Translations under genes and position numbers: made by a program
Notes under the pieces: model-generated
Seen by the model: only the letters and a program-made list of their open reading frames with translations
The model's database searches: none
Told to the model about the DNA's origin: nothing
Part shown: positions 1 to 7,758 of the stretch, piece by piece
How positions within the stretch are numbered: position 1 is the stretch's first letter
Layout: the number at the start of each line of letters is the position of its first letter
From: an uncultured Woeseiaceae bacterium
Lineage (GTDB): Bacteria; Pseudomonadota; Gammaproteobacteria; Woeseiales; Woeseiaceae
Length of the DNA: 10,312 nt
Assembly: GCA_947259435.1 (NCBI GenBank)
Contig: CAMYMP010000625.1
Span: 1 to 10,312, forward strand
Direction: 5' to 3'

Positions 1-1
1 G

Positions 2-853
2 CTGGCCATGCAGCGCCTGAAGGAAGCGGCTGAGAAAGCGAAGATCGAGTTGTCGTCACAGCAGCAGACCGAGGTAAACCTGCCGTACATTACTGCTGAC
101 TCGAGCGGTCCCAAGCATCTCAATATCAAGTTGACGAGAGCCAAGCTCGAGTCGCTGGTCGAAAAGCTGATCGAGCGCACCATGGGTCCATGCAAGGTTG
201 CCCTTGGCGACGCGGGCTTGAAAGTCAACGAAATTGACGACGTGATTCTCGTCGGCGGCCAGACGCGCATGCCGAAGGTGCAGGAAGAGGTGCAGAACTT
301 CTTCGGCAAGGAACCGCGCAAGGACGTAAATCCGGACGAAGCGGTCGCGCTGGGCGCTGCCATTCAGGGCGGCGTGCTCGCGGGCGATGTCAAGGATGTA
401 TTGCTGCTCGACGTAACGCCGTTGTCGCTGGGCATCGAGACGCTCGGCGGTGTAATGACCAAGCTGATCGACAAGAACACGACGATCCCGGCAAATGCCG
501 AGCAGGTGTTTTCGACGGCCGACGACAATCAGACTGCCGTGACCATCCACGTGTTGCAGGGTGAGCGTGAACGATCTGTCGATAACAAGTCACTGGGTCG
601 ATTCGACCTGGCGGACATTCCTCCCGCGCCTCGCGGCCTGCCGCAAATCGAAGTGACTTTCGATATCGATGCAAACGGTATTCTGAACGTCTCGGCCAAA
701 GACAAGGCAACCGGCAAGAGCCAGAATATTGTCATAAAAGCATCCAGTGGCCTGTCTGAGAAAGCCACGCTGAAGAGGATCGCAAGTTCCGCGAGCTTGT
801 CGATGCGCGCAATCAGGCCGACGGCCTCATACATGCGGCGGAGAAGACGCTGA
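2..853 (+). CDS. dnaK: Chaperone protein DnaK (Hsp70), 5'-truncated by the window and frameshifted before the lid domain
   Basis: DnaK is the cytoplasmic Hsp70 that binds exposed hydrophobic peptides in an ATP cycle driven by DnaJ and GrpE. The reading frame enters the window at about residue 257 in E. coli numbering, anchored on the interdomain linker VLLL at 398-409. The end of the nucleotide-binding domain is visible ([13 protein letters not shown], then [15 protein letters not shown]), followed by the linker and the whole beta-sandwich substrate-binding domain ([13 protein letters not shown] through [19 protein letters not shown] and IKASSGLSE). After the Glu codon at 758-760 homology stops abruptly. 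The frame reads 30 unrelated, basic residues to a stop at 851-853. The normal continuation lies in another frame downstream (see 766-1116). The encoded protein would be about 540 residues and lack the helical lid and acidic tail. Identity is certain. Whether the lesion is biological or an assembly error cannot be told here. Confidence 0.93.
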   Translation: MAMQRLKEAAEKAKIELSSQQQTEVNLPYITADSSGPKHLNIKLTRAKLESLVEKLIERTMGPCKVALGDAGLKVNEIDDVILVGGQTRMPKVQEEVQNFFGKEPRKDVNPDEAVALGAAIQGGVLAGDVKDVLLLDVTPLSLGIETLGGVMTKLIDKNTTIPANAEQVFSTADDNQTAVTIHVLQGERERSVDNKSLGRFDLADIPPAPRGLPQIEVTFDIDANGILNVSAKDKATGKSQNIVIKASSGLSEKATLKRIASSASLSMRAIRPTASYMRRRRR

Positions 854-1116
854 GCGAACTTGGCGAGAAAGCGACCGGCGAGGAACGCCTCAGTGTCGAG
901 AACGCGATATCGGATCTGAAGTCGGCGCTCGAGGGCGATGACCAGGAGAAGATCCAGGCCAAGACAGCGGCGCTGGCGGAAGCATCCGGCGGCCTGGCCC
1001 AGAGGCTATACGCTGAACAGGCAGAGAAGGACAAGGAGCCGGGCGACGGCGCGGCTGACGATGTGGTTGATGCTGAGTTCGAAGAAGTAGACGACGACAA
1101 GTCAAAGCCCGAGTAG
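766..1116 (+). pseudogene. dnaK: Out-of-frame 3' end of dnaK (helical lid and acidic C-terminal tail)
   Basis: Read in the frame beginning at 766, this stretch gives [20 protein letters not shown], continues through typical helical-lid sequence ([17 protein letters not shown], then [18 protein letters not shown]) and ends with the acidic tail [17 protein letters not shown] and a TAG stop at 1114-1116. This is the normal DnaK C-terminus, one frame off from the upstream part. Compared with the family, about 12 residues (the DEIxxMVxDAEA-like start of the lid) are missing, and five bases, 761-765, stand in their place. That implies a net loss of about 31 bases. The segment has no plausible start of its own, so it is probably not translated unless the frame is restored. 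The good conservation after the break suggests a recent lesion or a sequence error rather than old decay. Confidence 0.88.
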
Positions 1117-1142
1117 GCTCCGGCATCCTGTGAAACGTTGAA

Positions 1143-1162
1143 GGGCGCCGTACGCGGCGCCC
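1143..1162 (+). other. Perfect GC-rich hairpin between dnaK and dnaJ
   Basis: An 8-base stem, GGGCGCCG at 1143-1150 and CGGCGCCC at 1155-1162, encloses the tetraloop TACG. No T-run follows, so it is not a standard intrinsic terminator. It lies 16 bases upstream of the dnaJ start. A structure here could end or process part of the dnaK message and lower dnaJ output relative to dnaK. That role is inferred from position only. Confidence 0.5.
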
Positions 1163-1177
1163 GACCTATAAGAGACA

Positions 1178-2308
1178 ATGGCAAAACGCGACTACTACGA
1201 TGTACTTGGCGTCTCCAGGACGGCATCCGCCGACGAGATCAAAAAGTCCTATCGTCGTATGGCCATGAAGCATCACCCGGATCGCAACAAGGGCGATGCC
1301 AGCGCTGAGAGCAAGTTCAAGGAGGCCAAAGAGGCCTACGAGGTGCTCAAAGACCCGGACAAGCGGGCAACCTATGATCGATTTGGCCACGAGGGACTCA
1401 GCGCAAGGACTGGCCCTGGTGCTGGGGGGTTCAGTGCCGAAGGCTTCGGCGATATCTTCGGCGACGTGTTCGGCGATATTTTCGGCGGTGGCAGACAGCG
1501 AGGCAGCCAGGTTTATCGTGGTGCCGATCTGGGATACGAACTGCGTCTCGATCTCGAGAAAGCCGTCAGTGGGGACTCCGTAACTATCGATGTGCCGACG
1601 CAGGTAACGTGCGAGACCTGCGACGGTAGCGGCGCGAAAAAAGGCACGGAACCGGTCAAATGTACGACATGCGGTGGCGCGGGCCAGGTCCGCATGCAGC
1701 AGGGCTTTTTCTCGATACAACAGACTTGCCCGGCCTGCAAAGGCGCCGGCACCGTTATCGGCGATCCGTGTCACGACTGCCACGGGCGCGGCCGTGTGCA
1801 CAAAACCAAAACCCTGTCGGTCAAGGTTCCGGCTGGTGTGGACGATGGCGACCGGATCCGGCTCTCTGGAGAGGGCGAGGCTGGCCGCAACGGCGGTCCC
1901 CCCGGTGATCTCTACGTTGAAATCCGCGTAAATCCGCACAAATTATTCCAACGCGACGGCGCGGATCTCGCCTGCGAGGTGCCTGTCAGCATCGGCACAG
2001 CAACTCTCGGCGGGGAGGTCGAGCTGCCGACGCTGAACGGCCACGTGTCGCTGAAAGTGCCCCCGGGCACGCAGTCGGGCAAGGTGTTTCGCCTGCGCGG
2101 CAAAGGCGTCACTACGGTACGCGATGCGCGCCAGGGCGACTTGTTTGCCAAGGTCGCCGTCGAGACACCTGTTAACCTGACCGCAGAGCAAAAAGAACTT
2201 CTGCAGCGATTCGACGACTCGGTTCAGGCGGGAGGTGAGAAGCACAGCCCTCGCGCCGGCGGCTGGCTCGATACGGTGAAGCGTTTCTTCGATAGAATCA
2301 GCCCCTAG
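1178..2308 (+). CDS. dnaJ: Chaperone protein DnaJ (Hsp40, type I)
   Basis: DnaJ is the co-chaperone that delivers unfolded clients to DnaK and stimulates its ATPase. The 376-residue product equals the E. coli length. It starts with the J domain ([13 protein letters not shown]), with the HPD motif at residues 33-35. A Gly/Phe-rich linker follows at about 75-110, containing [16 protein letters not shown]. The zinc-binding domain spans 145-205 with four CxxCxGxG repeats ([32 protein letters not shown]). The C-terminal client-binding domains follow, including [22 protein letters not shown]. The ATG at 1178 begins exactly at the conserved family N-terminus. The ribosome-binding site is weak and close (AAGAG at 1170-1174). 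The gene lies 61 bases behind the dnaK remnant, the usual heat-shock pair. All key motifs are intact, in contrast to its partner gene. Confidence 0.98.
   Translation: MAKRDYYDVLGVSRTASADEIKKSYRRMAMKHHPDRNKGDASAESKFKEAKEAYEVLKDPDKRATYDRFGHEGLSARTGPGAGGFSAEGFGDIFGDVFGDIFGGGRQRGSQVYRGADLGYELRLDLEKAVSGDSVTIDVPTQVTCETCDGSGAKKGTEPVKCTTCGGAGQVRMQQGFFSIQQTCPACKGAGTVIGDPCHDCHGRGRVHKTKTLSVKVPAGVDDGDRIRLSGEGEAGRNGGPPGDLYVEIRVNPHKLFQRDGADLACEVPVSIGTATLGGEVELPTLNGHVSLKVPPGTQSGKVFRLRGKGVTTVRDARQGDLFAKVAVETPVNLTAEQKELLQRFDDSVQAGGEKHSPRAGGWLDTVKRFFDRISP
1445..1488 (+). repeat. Tandem 12-base repeat coding for the DnaJ Gly/Phe linker
   Basis: Three successive units, TTCGGCGATATC (1445-1456), TTCGGCGACGTG (1457-1468) and TTCGGCGATATT (1469-1480), are followed by a partial fourth, TTCGGCGG. 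They encode [15 protein letters not shown] within the Gly/Phe region. Similar repeated DIF/DVF blocks are normal in bacterial DnaJ, so this is a family trait rather than a special element. Confidence 0.8.
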
Positions 2309-2315
2309 CCCGGCT

Positions 2316-2320
2316 GAGGG
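2316..2320 (+). promoter_or_regulatory. Shine-Dalgarno sequence supporting a non-ATG start of dapB
   Basis: GAGGG at 2316-2320, eight bases behind the dnaJ stop, is the only good ribosome-binding site before dapB. With an 8-base spacer it points to the ATC codon at 2329-2331 as the start. It lies 47 bases from the first in-frame ATG (2368), too far to serve that codon. Confidence 0.55.
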
Positions 2321-2328
2321 AACGCAAT

Positions 2329-3072
2329 ATCAATTCAATCCGGATAGGCATCGCAGGATGTGGCCGTATGGGTCAGGCGATCGTGCGCTCGATTGCTGCG
2401 CAAAAAAACTACCTTCTGGCTGGTCTGTGGGTGCGCGACCCTGAGCGAGCTGCCGGCCTGAACCTGCCTCGCGACGTACTTGTCAGCGCCGATATCGATG
2501 CGTTTGCTGCCGCCGCGGACGTCGTGATCGACTTCAGCCTGCCGACGGCGACCAGCGATGTCCTGGCAGCCGCTGCGCGTCATGGGAAGCCCCTCGTTTG
2601 CGGCGTTAGTGGACTGGCCGATGCACAGCTGTCCCAAATGCACGACGCGGCCCGGACGGTGGCTGTCGTATATGACCGCAATATGAGTCTTGGTGTTGCT
2701 GTTCTCGAGAATATCGTGAGACAGGCGTCGGCCGCCCTGGGTGAGGACTTCGCCGTTGAAGTTCATGAGACACACCACGTGCAGAAGCTCGACTCCCCGT
2801 CGGGGACGGCACTGAAGCTGGGGGAGGCTATTGCAGCGGCGCGCGGCACAGCCGCCGAAGACATTCACTATGAGGTAGAACGCCGCGGCGAGGTACCTGG
2901 CGATCACAGCGTCGTGTTCTCATCCGCTACCGAACGCCTTAGCCTGGCGCACAGCGTCACTACGCGGGACGTATTTGCCGATGGCGCGCTGCGAGCGGCC
3001 CGCTGGATCGTCGACCAGCCGGCCGGGCTCTATTCGATGCAGGATGTTTTGGAGCCCTCCGTTTCAGGATGA
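2329..3072 (+). CDS. dapB: 4-hydroxy-tetrahydrodipicolinate reductase DapB, apparently with an ATC start
   Basis: DapB reduces hydroxytetrahydrodipicolinate with NAD(P)H in the lysine and diaminopimelate pathway. The Rossmann loop reads IRIGIAGCGRMGQ, directly after 2329. The substrate signature ETHHVQKLDSPSGTA contains the family's paired histidines, lysine and SGT motif. The end (FADGALRAARW, then GLYSMQDVL) is also typical. From 2329 the product has 247 residues, close to the short Xanthomonadales type and shorter than the 273 of E. coli, because it lacks the GTIGFATVR-like insertion before GDHSVVF. Two departures are visible: the usual GTTG nicotinamide-loop motif is GVSG, and the glycine loop is GCGRMG, one residue shorter than the E. 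coli GAGGRMG. No ATG, GTG or TTG exists between the upstream in-frame stop (2293-2295) and the ATG at 2368, which would remove the cofactor loop. I chose ATC 2329 because of the Shine-Dalgarno spacing and the family N-terminus. The gene follows dnaJ by 20 bases, probably in one transcript. Confidence 0.9.
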   Translation: MNSIRIGIAGCGRMGQAIVRSIAAQKNYLLAGLWVRDPERAAGLNLPRDVLVSADIDAFAAAADVVIDFSLPTATSDVLAAAARHGKPLVCGVSGLADAQLSQMHDAARTVAVVYDRNMSLGVAVLENIVRQASAALGEDFAVEVHETHHVQKLDSPSGTALKLGEAIAAARGTAAEDIHYEVERRGEVPGDHSVVFSSATERLSLAHSVTTRDVFADGALRAARWIVDQPAGLYSMQDVLEPSVSG

Positions 3073-3075
3073 CTG

Positions 3076-3156
3076 AGCCGTGGGAGGGAGCATCCTTATC
3101 GGAAGTAAAGCGCAGCGCAGCGAGCCATGAAGATAAGGATGCTCCGGACCGCGGCT
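3076..3156. repeat. 81-base imperfect inverted repeat directly behind dapB (candidate dispersed palindromic element)
   Basis: A perfect 14-base inverted repeat, GGAGCATCCTTATC at 3087-3100 and GATAAGGATGCTCC at 3132-3145, encloses a 31-base loop rich in GCGCA units. Beyond symmetric 3-base internal loops (GAG at 3084-3086, GGA at 3146-3148) the pairing resumes for eight more bases: AGCCGTGG at 3076-3083 with CCGCGGCT at 3149-3156, one of them a G-U pair. The structure begins three bases after the dapB stop. No T-run follows, so intrinsic termination is unlikely. It may protect the dapB message from 3' decay or be one copy of a non-coding repeat family. Copy number cannot be judged from one window. 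Confidence 0.75.
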
Positions 3157-3333
3157 GAAGCTGCCCAAGCTAGGCGGGCTCCAAAAAAAATCGGGACGAT
3201 GCTGGCGCAAACAGTGTCCGTTCAGTAAACTACGTCGGATCGCTAAGCGGTCAGCGAAATCACGAGCGGGAGGCACTGTCCTTCCGCTTTTGTGCATCTG
3301 AAATCAGTAAAGACTGACTAATGAGGATCGCTG
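3157..3333 (+). promoter_or_regulatory. Non-coding leader region upstream of carA
   Basis: These 177 bases carry no credible gene and presumably hold the carA promoter and operator sites. I see an A8 tract at 3183-3190, a small hairpin TCAGT-AAAG-ACTGA at 3304-3317 just before the carA ribosome-binding site, a TCGCT/AGCGA inverted pair at 3240-3257, and the octamer TCAGTAAA twice (3222-3229 and 3304-3311). No convincing sigma-70 promoter, ArgR box or PUR box could be picked out by eye. In relatives carAB is regulated by arginine and pyrimidines, but that is not demonstrated here. Confidence 0.4.
3183..3219 (-). terminator. Weak candidate intrinsic terminator on the minus strand
   Basis: On the minus strand GGACACTG (3219-3212) can pair with CAGC (3204-3201) and, past a 3-base bulge, GTCC (3197-3194). 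CGA and eight Ts (3190-3183) follow. The stem has one G-T pair and a bulge, so it is marginal. No minus-strand gene leads into it, so it would matter only if an antisense transcript over carA exists. Confidence 0.2.
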
Positions 3334-4491
3334 TTGAGTACGCCTGCTGTTCTGGCACTTGCTGATGGAACAATCTTTCGGGGAGTCTCGGTTGGAGCCG
3401 ATGGCAAGACCATTGGCGAAGTCGTATTCAATACAGCGATGACCGGCTACCAGGAGATCCTCACAGATCCGTCCTATTGCCGCCAGATAGTCACGCTGAC
3501 TTACCCGCATATCGGTAATACAGGCACCAACAGCGAGGACATGGAGTCGTCGCAGGTGCATGCATCCGGTCTCATCATCCGTGACGGCTCGAGGATAAGC
3601 AGCAGCTGGCGCTCAGAGCGACCATTCAGCGAGTTTCTTGCGCGGGCGGGAACCGTCGCGATAGCCGAAATCGACACACGCCGGCTAACCCGCATCATCC
3701 GCGAAAAGGGCGCACAGTCCGGATGCATAATGAACGGTGACGTAGACACCGACGTCGCCATCAAGCACGCGCGCAAATTTCCTGGCATTGCCGGCATGGA
3801 CCTGGCGAAGTTTGTAACGACTGATCAGACCTATCAGTGGTGTCACGGGGTGACCTTTGGACGCCGGCCGCGCATTCTGAGCCGGCGCATAGCCCCCTAT
3901 CATGTCGTCGCGTACGACTTCGGCATCAAACGCAATATTCTGCGGCTGCTCTCGGATCTAGATTGCCGCATGACCGTGGTGCCTGCCGAGACCAGTGCTG
4001 AGGAAGCGTTGGCGCTGTCGCCGGACGGCATATTCTTGTCCAACGGACCGGGAGACCCGGAGCCCTGCGACTATGCGATCGATTCGATCCGTGAGTTTCT
4101 GCAGACGGGCATACCGGTATTCGGCATTTGCCTCGGGCATCAATTGCTGGCCCTGGCTGCCGGCGCGAAGACGACCAAGATGAAGTTCGGCCATCACGGC
4201 GCCAATCATCCGGTGCAGGACCTCGAGACCGGGCAGGTCATGATCACGAGCCAGAATCACGGGTTCGCGGTTGATGAAGAGTCCCTGCCGGACGACGTTG
4301 TGGCAACTCACCGTTCCTTATTTGATGGCACGCTGCAGGGCATTGCGCTCAGCGACCAGCCGGCGTTCAGCTTTCAGGGACACCCCGAGGCGAGCCCCGG
4401 ACCGCACGATCTGCGGCCGCTGTTCGAGCGATTCGTGCACGACATGGAGACCAGAAAGCGTAGCGTGAAGAGATCAGTCATCTCTACATAA
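3334..4491 (+). CDS. carA: Carbamoyl-phosphate synthetase small subunit (glutamine amidotransferase) CarA
   Basis: CarA hydrolyses glutamine and passes ammonia through a tunnel to CarB, for arginine and pyrimidine synthesis. The 385-residue product matches the family length (382 in E. coli). The N-terminal domain has [18 protein letters not shown] and [13 protein letters not shown]. The C-terminal class I glutamine amidotransferase domain has [14 protein letters not shown], the nucleophile Cys266 in [20 protein letters not shown], and the triad residues His350 and Glu352 in [13 protein letters not shown]. The start is TTG at 3334, the first start codon in frame with the conserved N-terminus, preceded by a strong Shine-Dalgarno TGAGGA at 3322-3327 with six bases of spacing. 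An ATG at 3321 is out of frame. The last dozen residues ([11 protein letters not shown]) are family-variable and run into AT-rich DNA. carB follows after 42 bases. Confidence 0.98.
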   Translation: MSTPAVLALADGTIFRGVSVGADGKTIGEVVFNTAMTGYQEILTDPSYCRQIVTLTYPHIGNTGTNSEDMESSQVHASGLIIRDGSRISSSWRSERPFSEFLARAGTVAIAEIDTRRLTRIIREKGAQSGCIMNGDVDTDVAIKHARKFPGIAGMDLAKFVTTDQTYQWCHGVTFGRRPRILSRRIAPYHVVAYDFGIKRNILRLLSDLDCRMTVVPAETSAEEALALSPDGIFLSNGPGDPEPCDYAIDSIREFLQTGIPVFGICLGHQLLALAAGAKTTKMKFGHHGANHPVQDLETGQVMITSQNHGFAVDEESLPDDVVATHRSLFDGTLQGIALSDQPAFSFQGHPEASPGPHDLRPLFERFVHDMETRKRSVKRSVIST

Positions 4492-4533
4492 TTATAAAAG
4501 ACATATAGTTAAGAGTAGTTTTTAAAGTAAATT
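4492..4533 (+). promoter_or_regulatory. AT-rich spacer between carA and carB
   Basis: This 42-base gap is strikingly AT-rich against GC-rich neighbours and has no recognisable Shine-Dalgarno sequence before the carB ATG (only AAAGTAAATT). TATAGT at 4504-4509 resembles a sigma-70 -10 element, but there is no good -35 at the right distance. Just upstream, inside the end of carA, AGAGAT/ATCTCT (4469-4485) forms a 6-base hairpin. The spacer may act as an unstructured, A/U-rich ribosome-entry region for carB or hold a weak internal promoter. Both readings are inference. Confidence 0.35.
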
Positions 4534-7500
4534 ATGCCAAAGCGAACCGACATAGAAAGCGTACTGATTATCGGCGCAGGACCCATCGTCATTGGCCAGG
4601 CGTGCGAGTTCGACTATTCGGGCGCGCAGGCCTGCAAGGCGCTCAAAGAAGAGGGCTTTCGCGTCGTGCTGGTCAATTCGAATCCAGCCACGATCATGAC
4701 TGACCCGGAAACCGCCGACGCGATCTATATCGAGCCGATTCACTGGACGGCCGTCGAACGCATTATCGCGAAGGAGCGGCCCGATGCGCTGCTGCCGACG
4801 ATGGGGGGGCAGACGGGGCTGAATTGTGCGCTCGATCTGGCGCGCGAAGGCATCCTTGAAAAATACAAGGTCGAGATGATCGCCGCCTCGCGTGAAGCGA
4901 TCGATATGGCTGAGGATCGTGACCTGTTTCGGCAGGCCATGACGGACATCGGCCTCGAAGTGCCGACAGCCGAGATTGCGCATTCACTGGAGGAGGCGCT
5001 CGAGAAGCAGTCGCTAGTCGGTTTTCCGACGATTATTCGGCCCTCATTCACACTCGGCGGCACGGGTGGCGGCATCGCCTACAACCGCGACGAATTTGAT
5101 CGCATCGTTAGCCACGGCCTCGAAATGTCACCGACAACCGAGGTTCTGCTCGAAGAATCAGTGATCGGCTGGAAAGAATTCGAGATGGAGGTCGTGCGCG
5201 ACCGAAACGACAACTGCATCATCGTCTGTTCGATCGAGAATTTCGATCCAATGGGCGTACACACGGGCGACTCGATCACCGTGGCTCCCGCACAGACACT
5301 GACGGACCAGGAATATCAGCGGCTTCGAGACGCCTCAATCGATGTACTGCGCAAGATCGGCGTCGATACCGGTGGTTCGAACGTCCAGTTTGCGGTGAAT
5401 CCGGCCGACGGCCGGGTGCTGATCATTGAAATGAATCCGCGCGTCTCGCGCTCATCCGCGCTGGCTTCGAAGGCGACAGGATTTCCGATAGCGAAGGTGG
5501 CGGCCAAGCTCGCCGTCGGTTATACGCTGGATGAGCTCAAGAACGACATCACGGGTGGTGCCACGCCCGCGTCATTCGAGCCGACTATCGACTACGTGGT
5601 CACCAAAATTCCGCGATTCACTTTTGAAAAATTTCCAGGCACCAATGATCGCCTGACCACGCAGATGAAGTCTGTTGGTGAGGTCATGGCGATGGGCCGA
5701 ACGTTTCAGGAATCGCTGCAAAAAGCCCTGCGCGGGCTCGAGACCGGCATTACGGGTCTGAATGAAATCACCACGTCGGTGTCGACCGATGCCGAGCGAG
5801 ACAGGTTGCGACAGGAATTGCGTATTCCAGGAGCTGATCGCATTCGCTATGTGGCTGATGCGATGCGGCTGGGCTTTACATTCGATGACGTTGCGAAAAT
5901 AAGCGGAATTGATCCGTGGTTTCTGGAACAGATCGAGAATCTGCTCGAATCGGAGCAGTCCATTCGCGATGCGGGGTCCGCCGGGCTCGATGCAACCGCG
6001 TTGCGTTCGTTGAAACGAAAGGGTTTCTCGGATGCGCGAATCGCCGAAGTCCTCGGCGTCGAGGAAAGCACGGTGCGGGCGAAACGCGTGAAGCTCGGAA
6101 TTCGACCGGTCTTCAAGCGCGTCGACACCTGCGCGGCGGAATTCTCCACGACGACGGCATACCTGTATTCGACGTATGAAGAAGAGTGTGAGGCGCAGCC
6201 GTCCGACCGCCCGAAGATCATGATTTTGGGCGGCGGCCCGAATCGAATCGGCCAGGGCATCGAGTTCGACTATTGCTGCGTCCACGCGGCTCTTGCGCTC
6301 AAGGAATCCGGGTATGAGACCATCATGGTCAATTGCAATCCGGAAACCGTATCGACTGACTACGACACGTCCGACAGGCTGTATTTCGAGTCGCTGACGT
6401 TTGAAGACGTCATGGAAATCATCGACAAGGAACAGCCCAGGGGCGTCATCGTGCAGTATGGCGGCCAGACGCCGCTGAAGCTGGCACGAGATCTCGAAGC
6501 CGCAGGTGCGCCAATCATCGGTACCACACCGGATTCGATCGACCTAGCTGAAGATCGTGAACGCTTCCAGCAGTTGGTCGAGTCACTCGACCTCAAGCAG
6601 CCGCCCAATCGTGCGGCCCGAAATAAGCAAGAGGCCCTCGAGATGGGTGCCGACGTCGGCTATCCGCTGGTCGTGCGGCCGTCTTACGTGCTCGGCGGCC
6701 GCGCCATGGAGATAGTCCACGGCGGCGAAGATCTGGCCGCCTACATGGATGCCGCGATCGATGTATCAAACGACAGTCCGGTATTGCTCGACCGCTTTCT
6801 CGATCTTGCTACCGAGGTCGACGTCGATTGCGTCTGCGATGGCAAGCGAGTGCTAATCGGCGGGATCATGGAGCATATAGAGCAAGCCGGCGTCCATTCG
6901 GGCGATTCAACCTGTTCACTGCCGCCGTTTAGCCTCAGCAAAGAGGTGCAAGAAGAACTGATGGCGCAGGTTGTCAAACTTGCGAAGGGCCTGAAAGTCG
7001 TCGGCCTCATGAATACGCAGTTCGCGATTCAGAACGACATCGTGTACCTGCTTGAAGTGAACCCGCGGGCCTCGCGGACAATCCCATTCGTATCAAAGGC
7101 GATTGGAATTCCGCTGGCCAAGATTGCTGCGAAAGTCATGGTTGGAGAGTCCCTTGCGAAACAGGGTTACGTCAATCAACGCATTCCCGAATACTTTTGC
7201 GTAAAGGAGTCGGTATTTCCATTCATCAAGTTCCCTGGCGCTGATCCGATCCTCGGCCCGGAAATGAAGTCGACGGGAGAGGTGATGGGTGTCGGCCGTT
7301 CATTCGGCGAGGCCTATGCGAAAGCGCAGCTGGCTTCCGGCGTGGTGTTGCCGCGTCAGGGAGCCGCTCTTTTGAGCGTGCGCGACAGGGACAAGGACAG
7401 CGCTGTGGAACTGGCGAAGATCCTTGCCGCGCAGGGCTTCGACATTGTTGCGACACATGGAACCGCACAAAAACTCGCTGCCTCTGGGGTATCATGCCGT

Positions 7501-7758
7501 CGAGCGAATAAAGTTCGCGAAGGGCGTCCACACATTGTGGACATGATCAAAAATGGCGAGATCGACCTGATTGTCAACACGACCGAAGGCAAACGTGCGA
7601 TCAATGAATCCGCGTCCATCCGTGCCGAGGCGGTGCGCAGGGATGTCACGTACTACACGACACTTGGCGCGGCAATCGCAACCTGCATCGCTATTGAACA
7701 TCTTGATGATAGTGACGTGAACCGGCTACAGGATCTGCACAGAGAGGTGGCGGCATGA
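4534..7758 (+). CDS. carB: Carbamoyl-phosphate synthetase large subunit CarB
   Basis: CarB makes carbamoyl phosphate from bicarbonate, ammonia and two ATP, working as a complex with CarA. The 1074-residue product matches E. coli (1073) nearly collinearly. It starts with [17 protein letters not shown]. The first ATP-grasp unit (about 1-400, carboxyphosphate synthesis) has [17 protein letters not shown] and [19 protein letters not shown]. An oligomerisation domain spans about 400-550. The second ATP-grasp unit (about 550-935, carbamate phosphorylation) has [31 protein letters not shown] and [16 protein letters not shown]. The C-terminal MGS-like allosteric domain keeps residues that bind effectors in E. 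coli: Ser in LLSVR, both Thr of ATHGTA, Lys of NKVREGRPH, and NTTEGKRAI. Control by UMP, IMP and ornithine is therefore plausible. No frameshift is visible. The ATG at 4534 fits the conserved N-terminus. The end overlaps greA by four bases. Confidence 0.99.
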   Translation: MPKRTDIESVLIIGAGPIVIGQACEFDYSGAQACKALKEEGFRVVLVNSNPATIMTDPETADAIYIEPIHWTAVERIIAKERPDALLPTMGGQTGLNCALDLAREGILEKYKVEMIAASREAIDMAEDRDLFRQAMTDIGLEVPTAEIAHSLEEALEKQSLVGFPTIIRPSFTLGGTGGGIAYNRDEFDRIVSHGLEMSPTTEVLLEESVIGWKEFEMEVVRDRNDNCIIVCSIENFDPMGVHTGDSITVAPAQTLTDQEYQRLRDASIDVLRKIGVDTGGSNVQFAVNPADGRVLIIEMNPRVSRSSALASKATGFPIAKVAAKLAVGYTLDELKNDITGGATPASFEPTIDYVVTKIPRFTFEKFPGTNDRLTTQMKSVGEVMAMGRTFQESLQKALRGLETGITGLNEITTSVSTDAERDRLRQELRIPGADRIRYVADAMRLGFTFDDVAKISGIDPWFLEQIENLLESEQSIRDAGSAGLDATALRSLKRKGFSDARIAEVLGVEESTVRAKRVKLGIRPVFKRVDTCAAEFSTTTAYLYSTYEEECEAQPSDRPKIMILGGGPNRIGQGIEFDYCCVHAALALKESGYETIMVNCNPETVSTDYDTSDRLYFESLTFEDVMEIIDKEQPRGVIVQYGGQTPLKLARDLEAAGAPIIGTTPDSIDLAEDRERFQQLVESLDLKQPPNRAARNKQEALEMGADVGYPLVVRPSYVLGGRAMEIVHGGEDLAAYMDAAIDVSNDSPVLLDRFLDLATEVDVDCVCDGKRVLIGGIMEHIEQAGVHSGDSTCSLPPFSLSKEVQEELMAQVVKLAKGLKVVGLMNTQFAIQNDIVYLLEVNPRASRTIPFVSKAIGIPLAKIAAKVMVGESLAKQGYVNQRIPEYFCVKESVFPFIKFPGADPILGPEMKSTGEVMGVGRSFGEAYAKAQLASGVVLPRQGAALLSVRDRDKDSAVELAKILAAQGFDIVATHGTAQKLAASGVSCRRANKVREGRPHIVDMIKNGEIDLIVNTTEGKRAINESASIRAEAVRRDVTYYTTLGAAIATCIAIEHLDDSDVNRLQDLHREVAA

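Noticed and set aside
1166..1939. 257-residue open frame antisense to dnaJ
   Set aside because: It mirrors the codon pattern of a fully conserved dnaJ and has no known motif; it is a shadow of GC-rich coding DNA.
2368..3072. ATG at 2368 as the dapB start
   Set aside because: It would delete the first Rossmann strand and most of the glycine loop (IRIGIAGCGR), and it has no Shine-Dalgarno at a useful distance.
3199..3228. Possible carA leader peptide MLAQTVSVQ
   Set aside because: It has no arginine or pyrimidine-sensing feature, no properly spaced Shine-Dalgarno, and no attenuator with a T-run behind it on the plus strand.
3064..3297. 77-residue open frame on the minus strand over the dapB-carA gap
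   Set aside because: It runs straight through both arms of the inverted repeat and overlaps the dapB end; no ribosome-binding site and no recognisable domain. The openness follows from the repeat's composition.
3157..3333. ArgR or PurR operator upstream of carA
   Set aside because: I looked for TNTGAATWWWWATTCANW-like and PUR-box-like palindromes and found no acceptable match by eye.
5572..6285. 237-residue open frame antisense to carB
   Set aside because: carB is intact and conserved across this whole region, and the antisense product has no recognisable family features.
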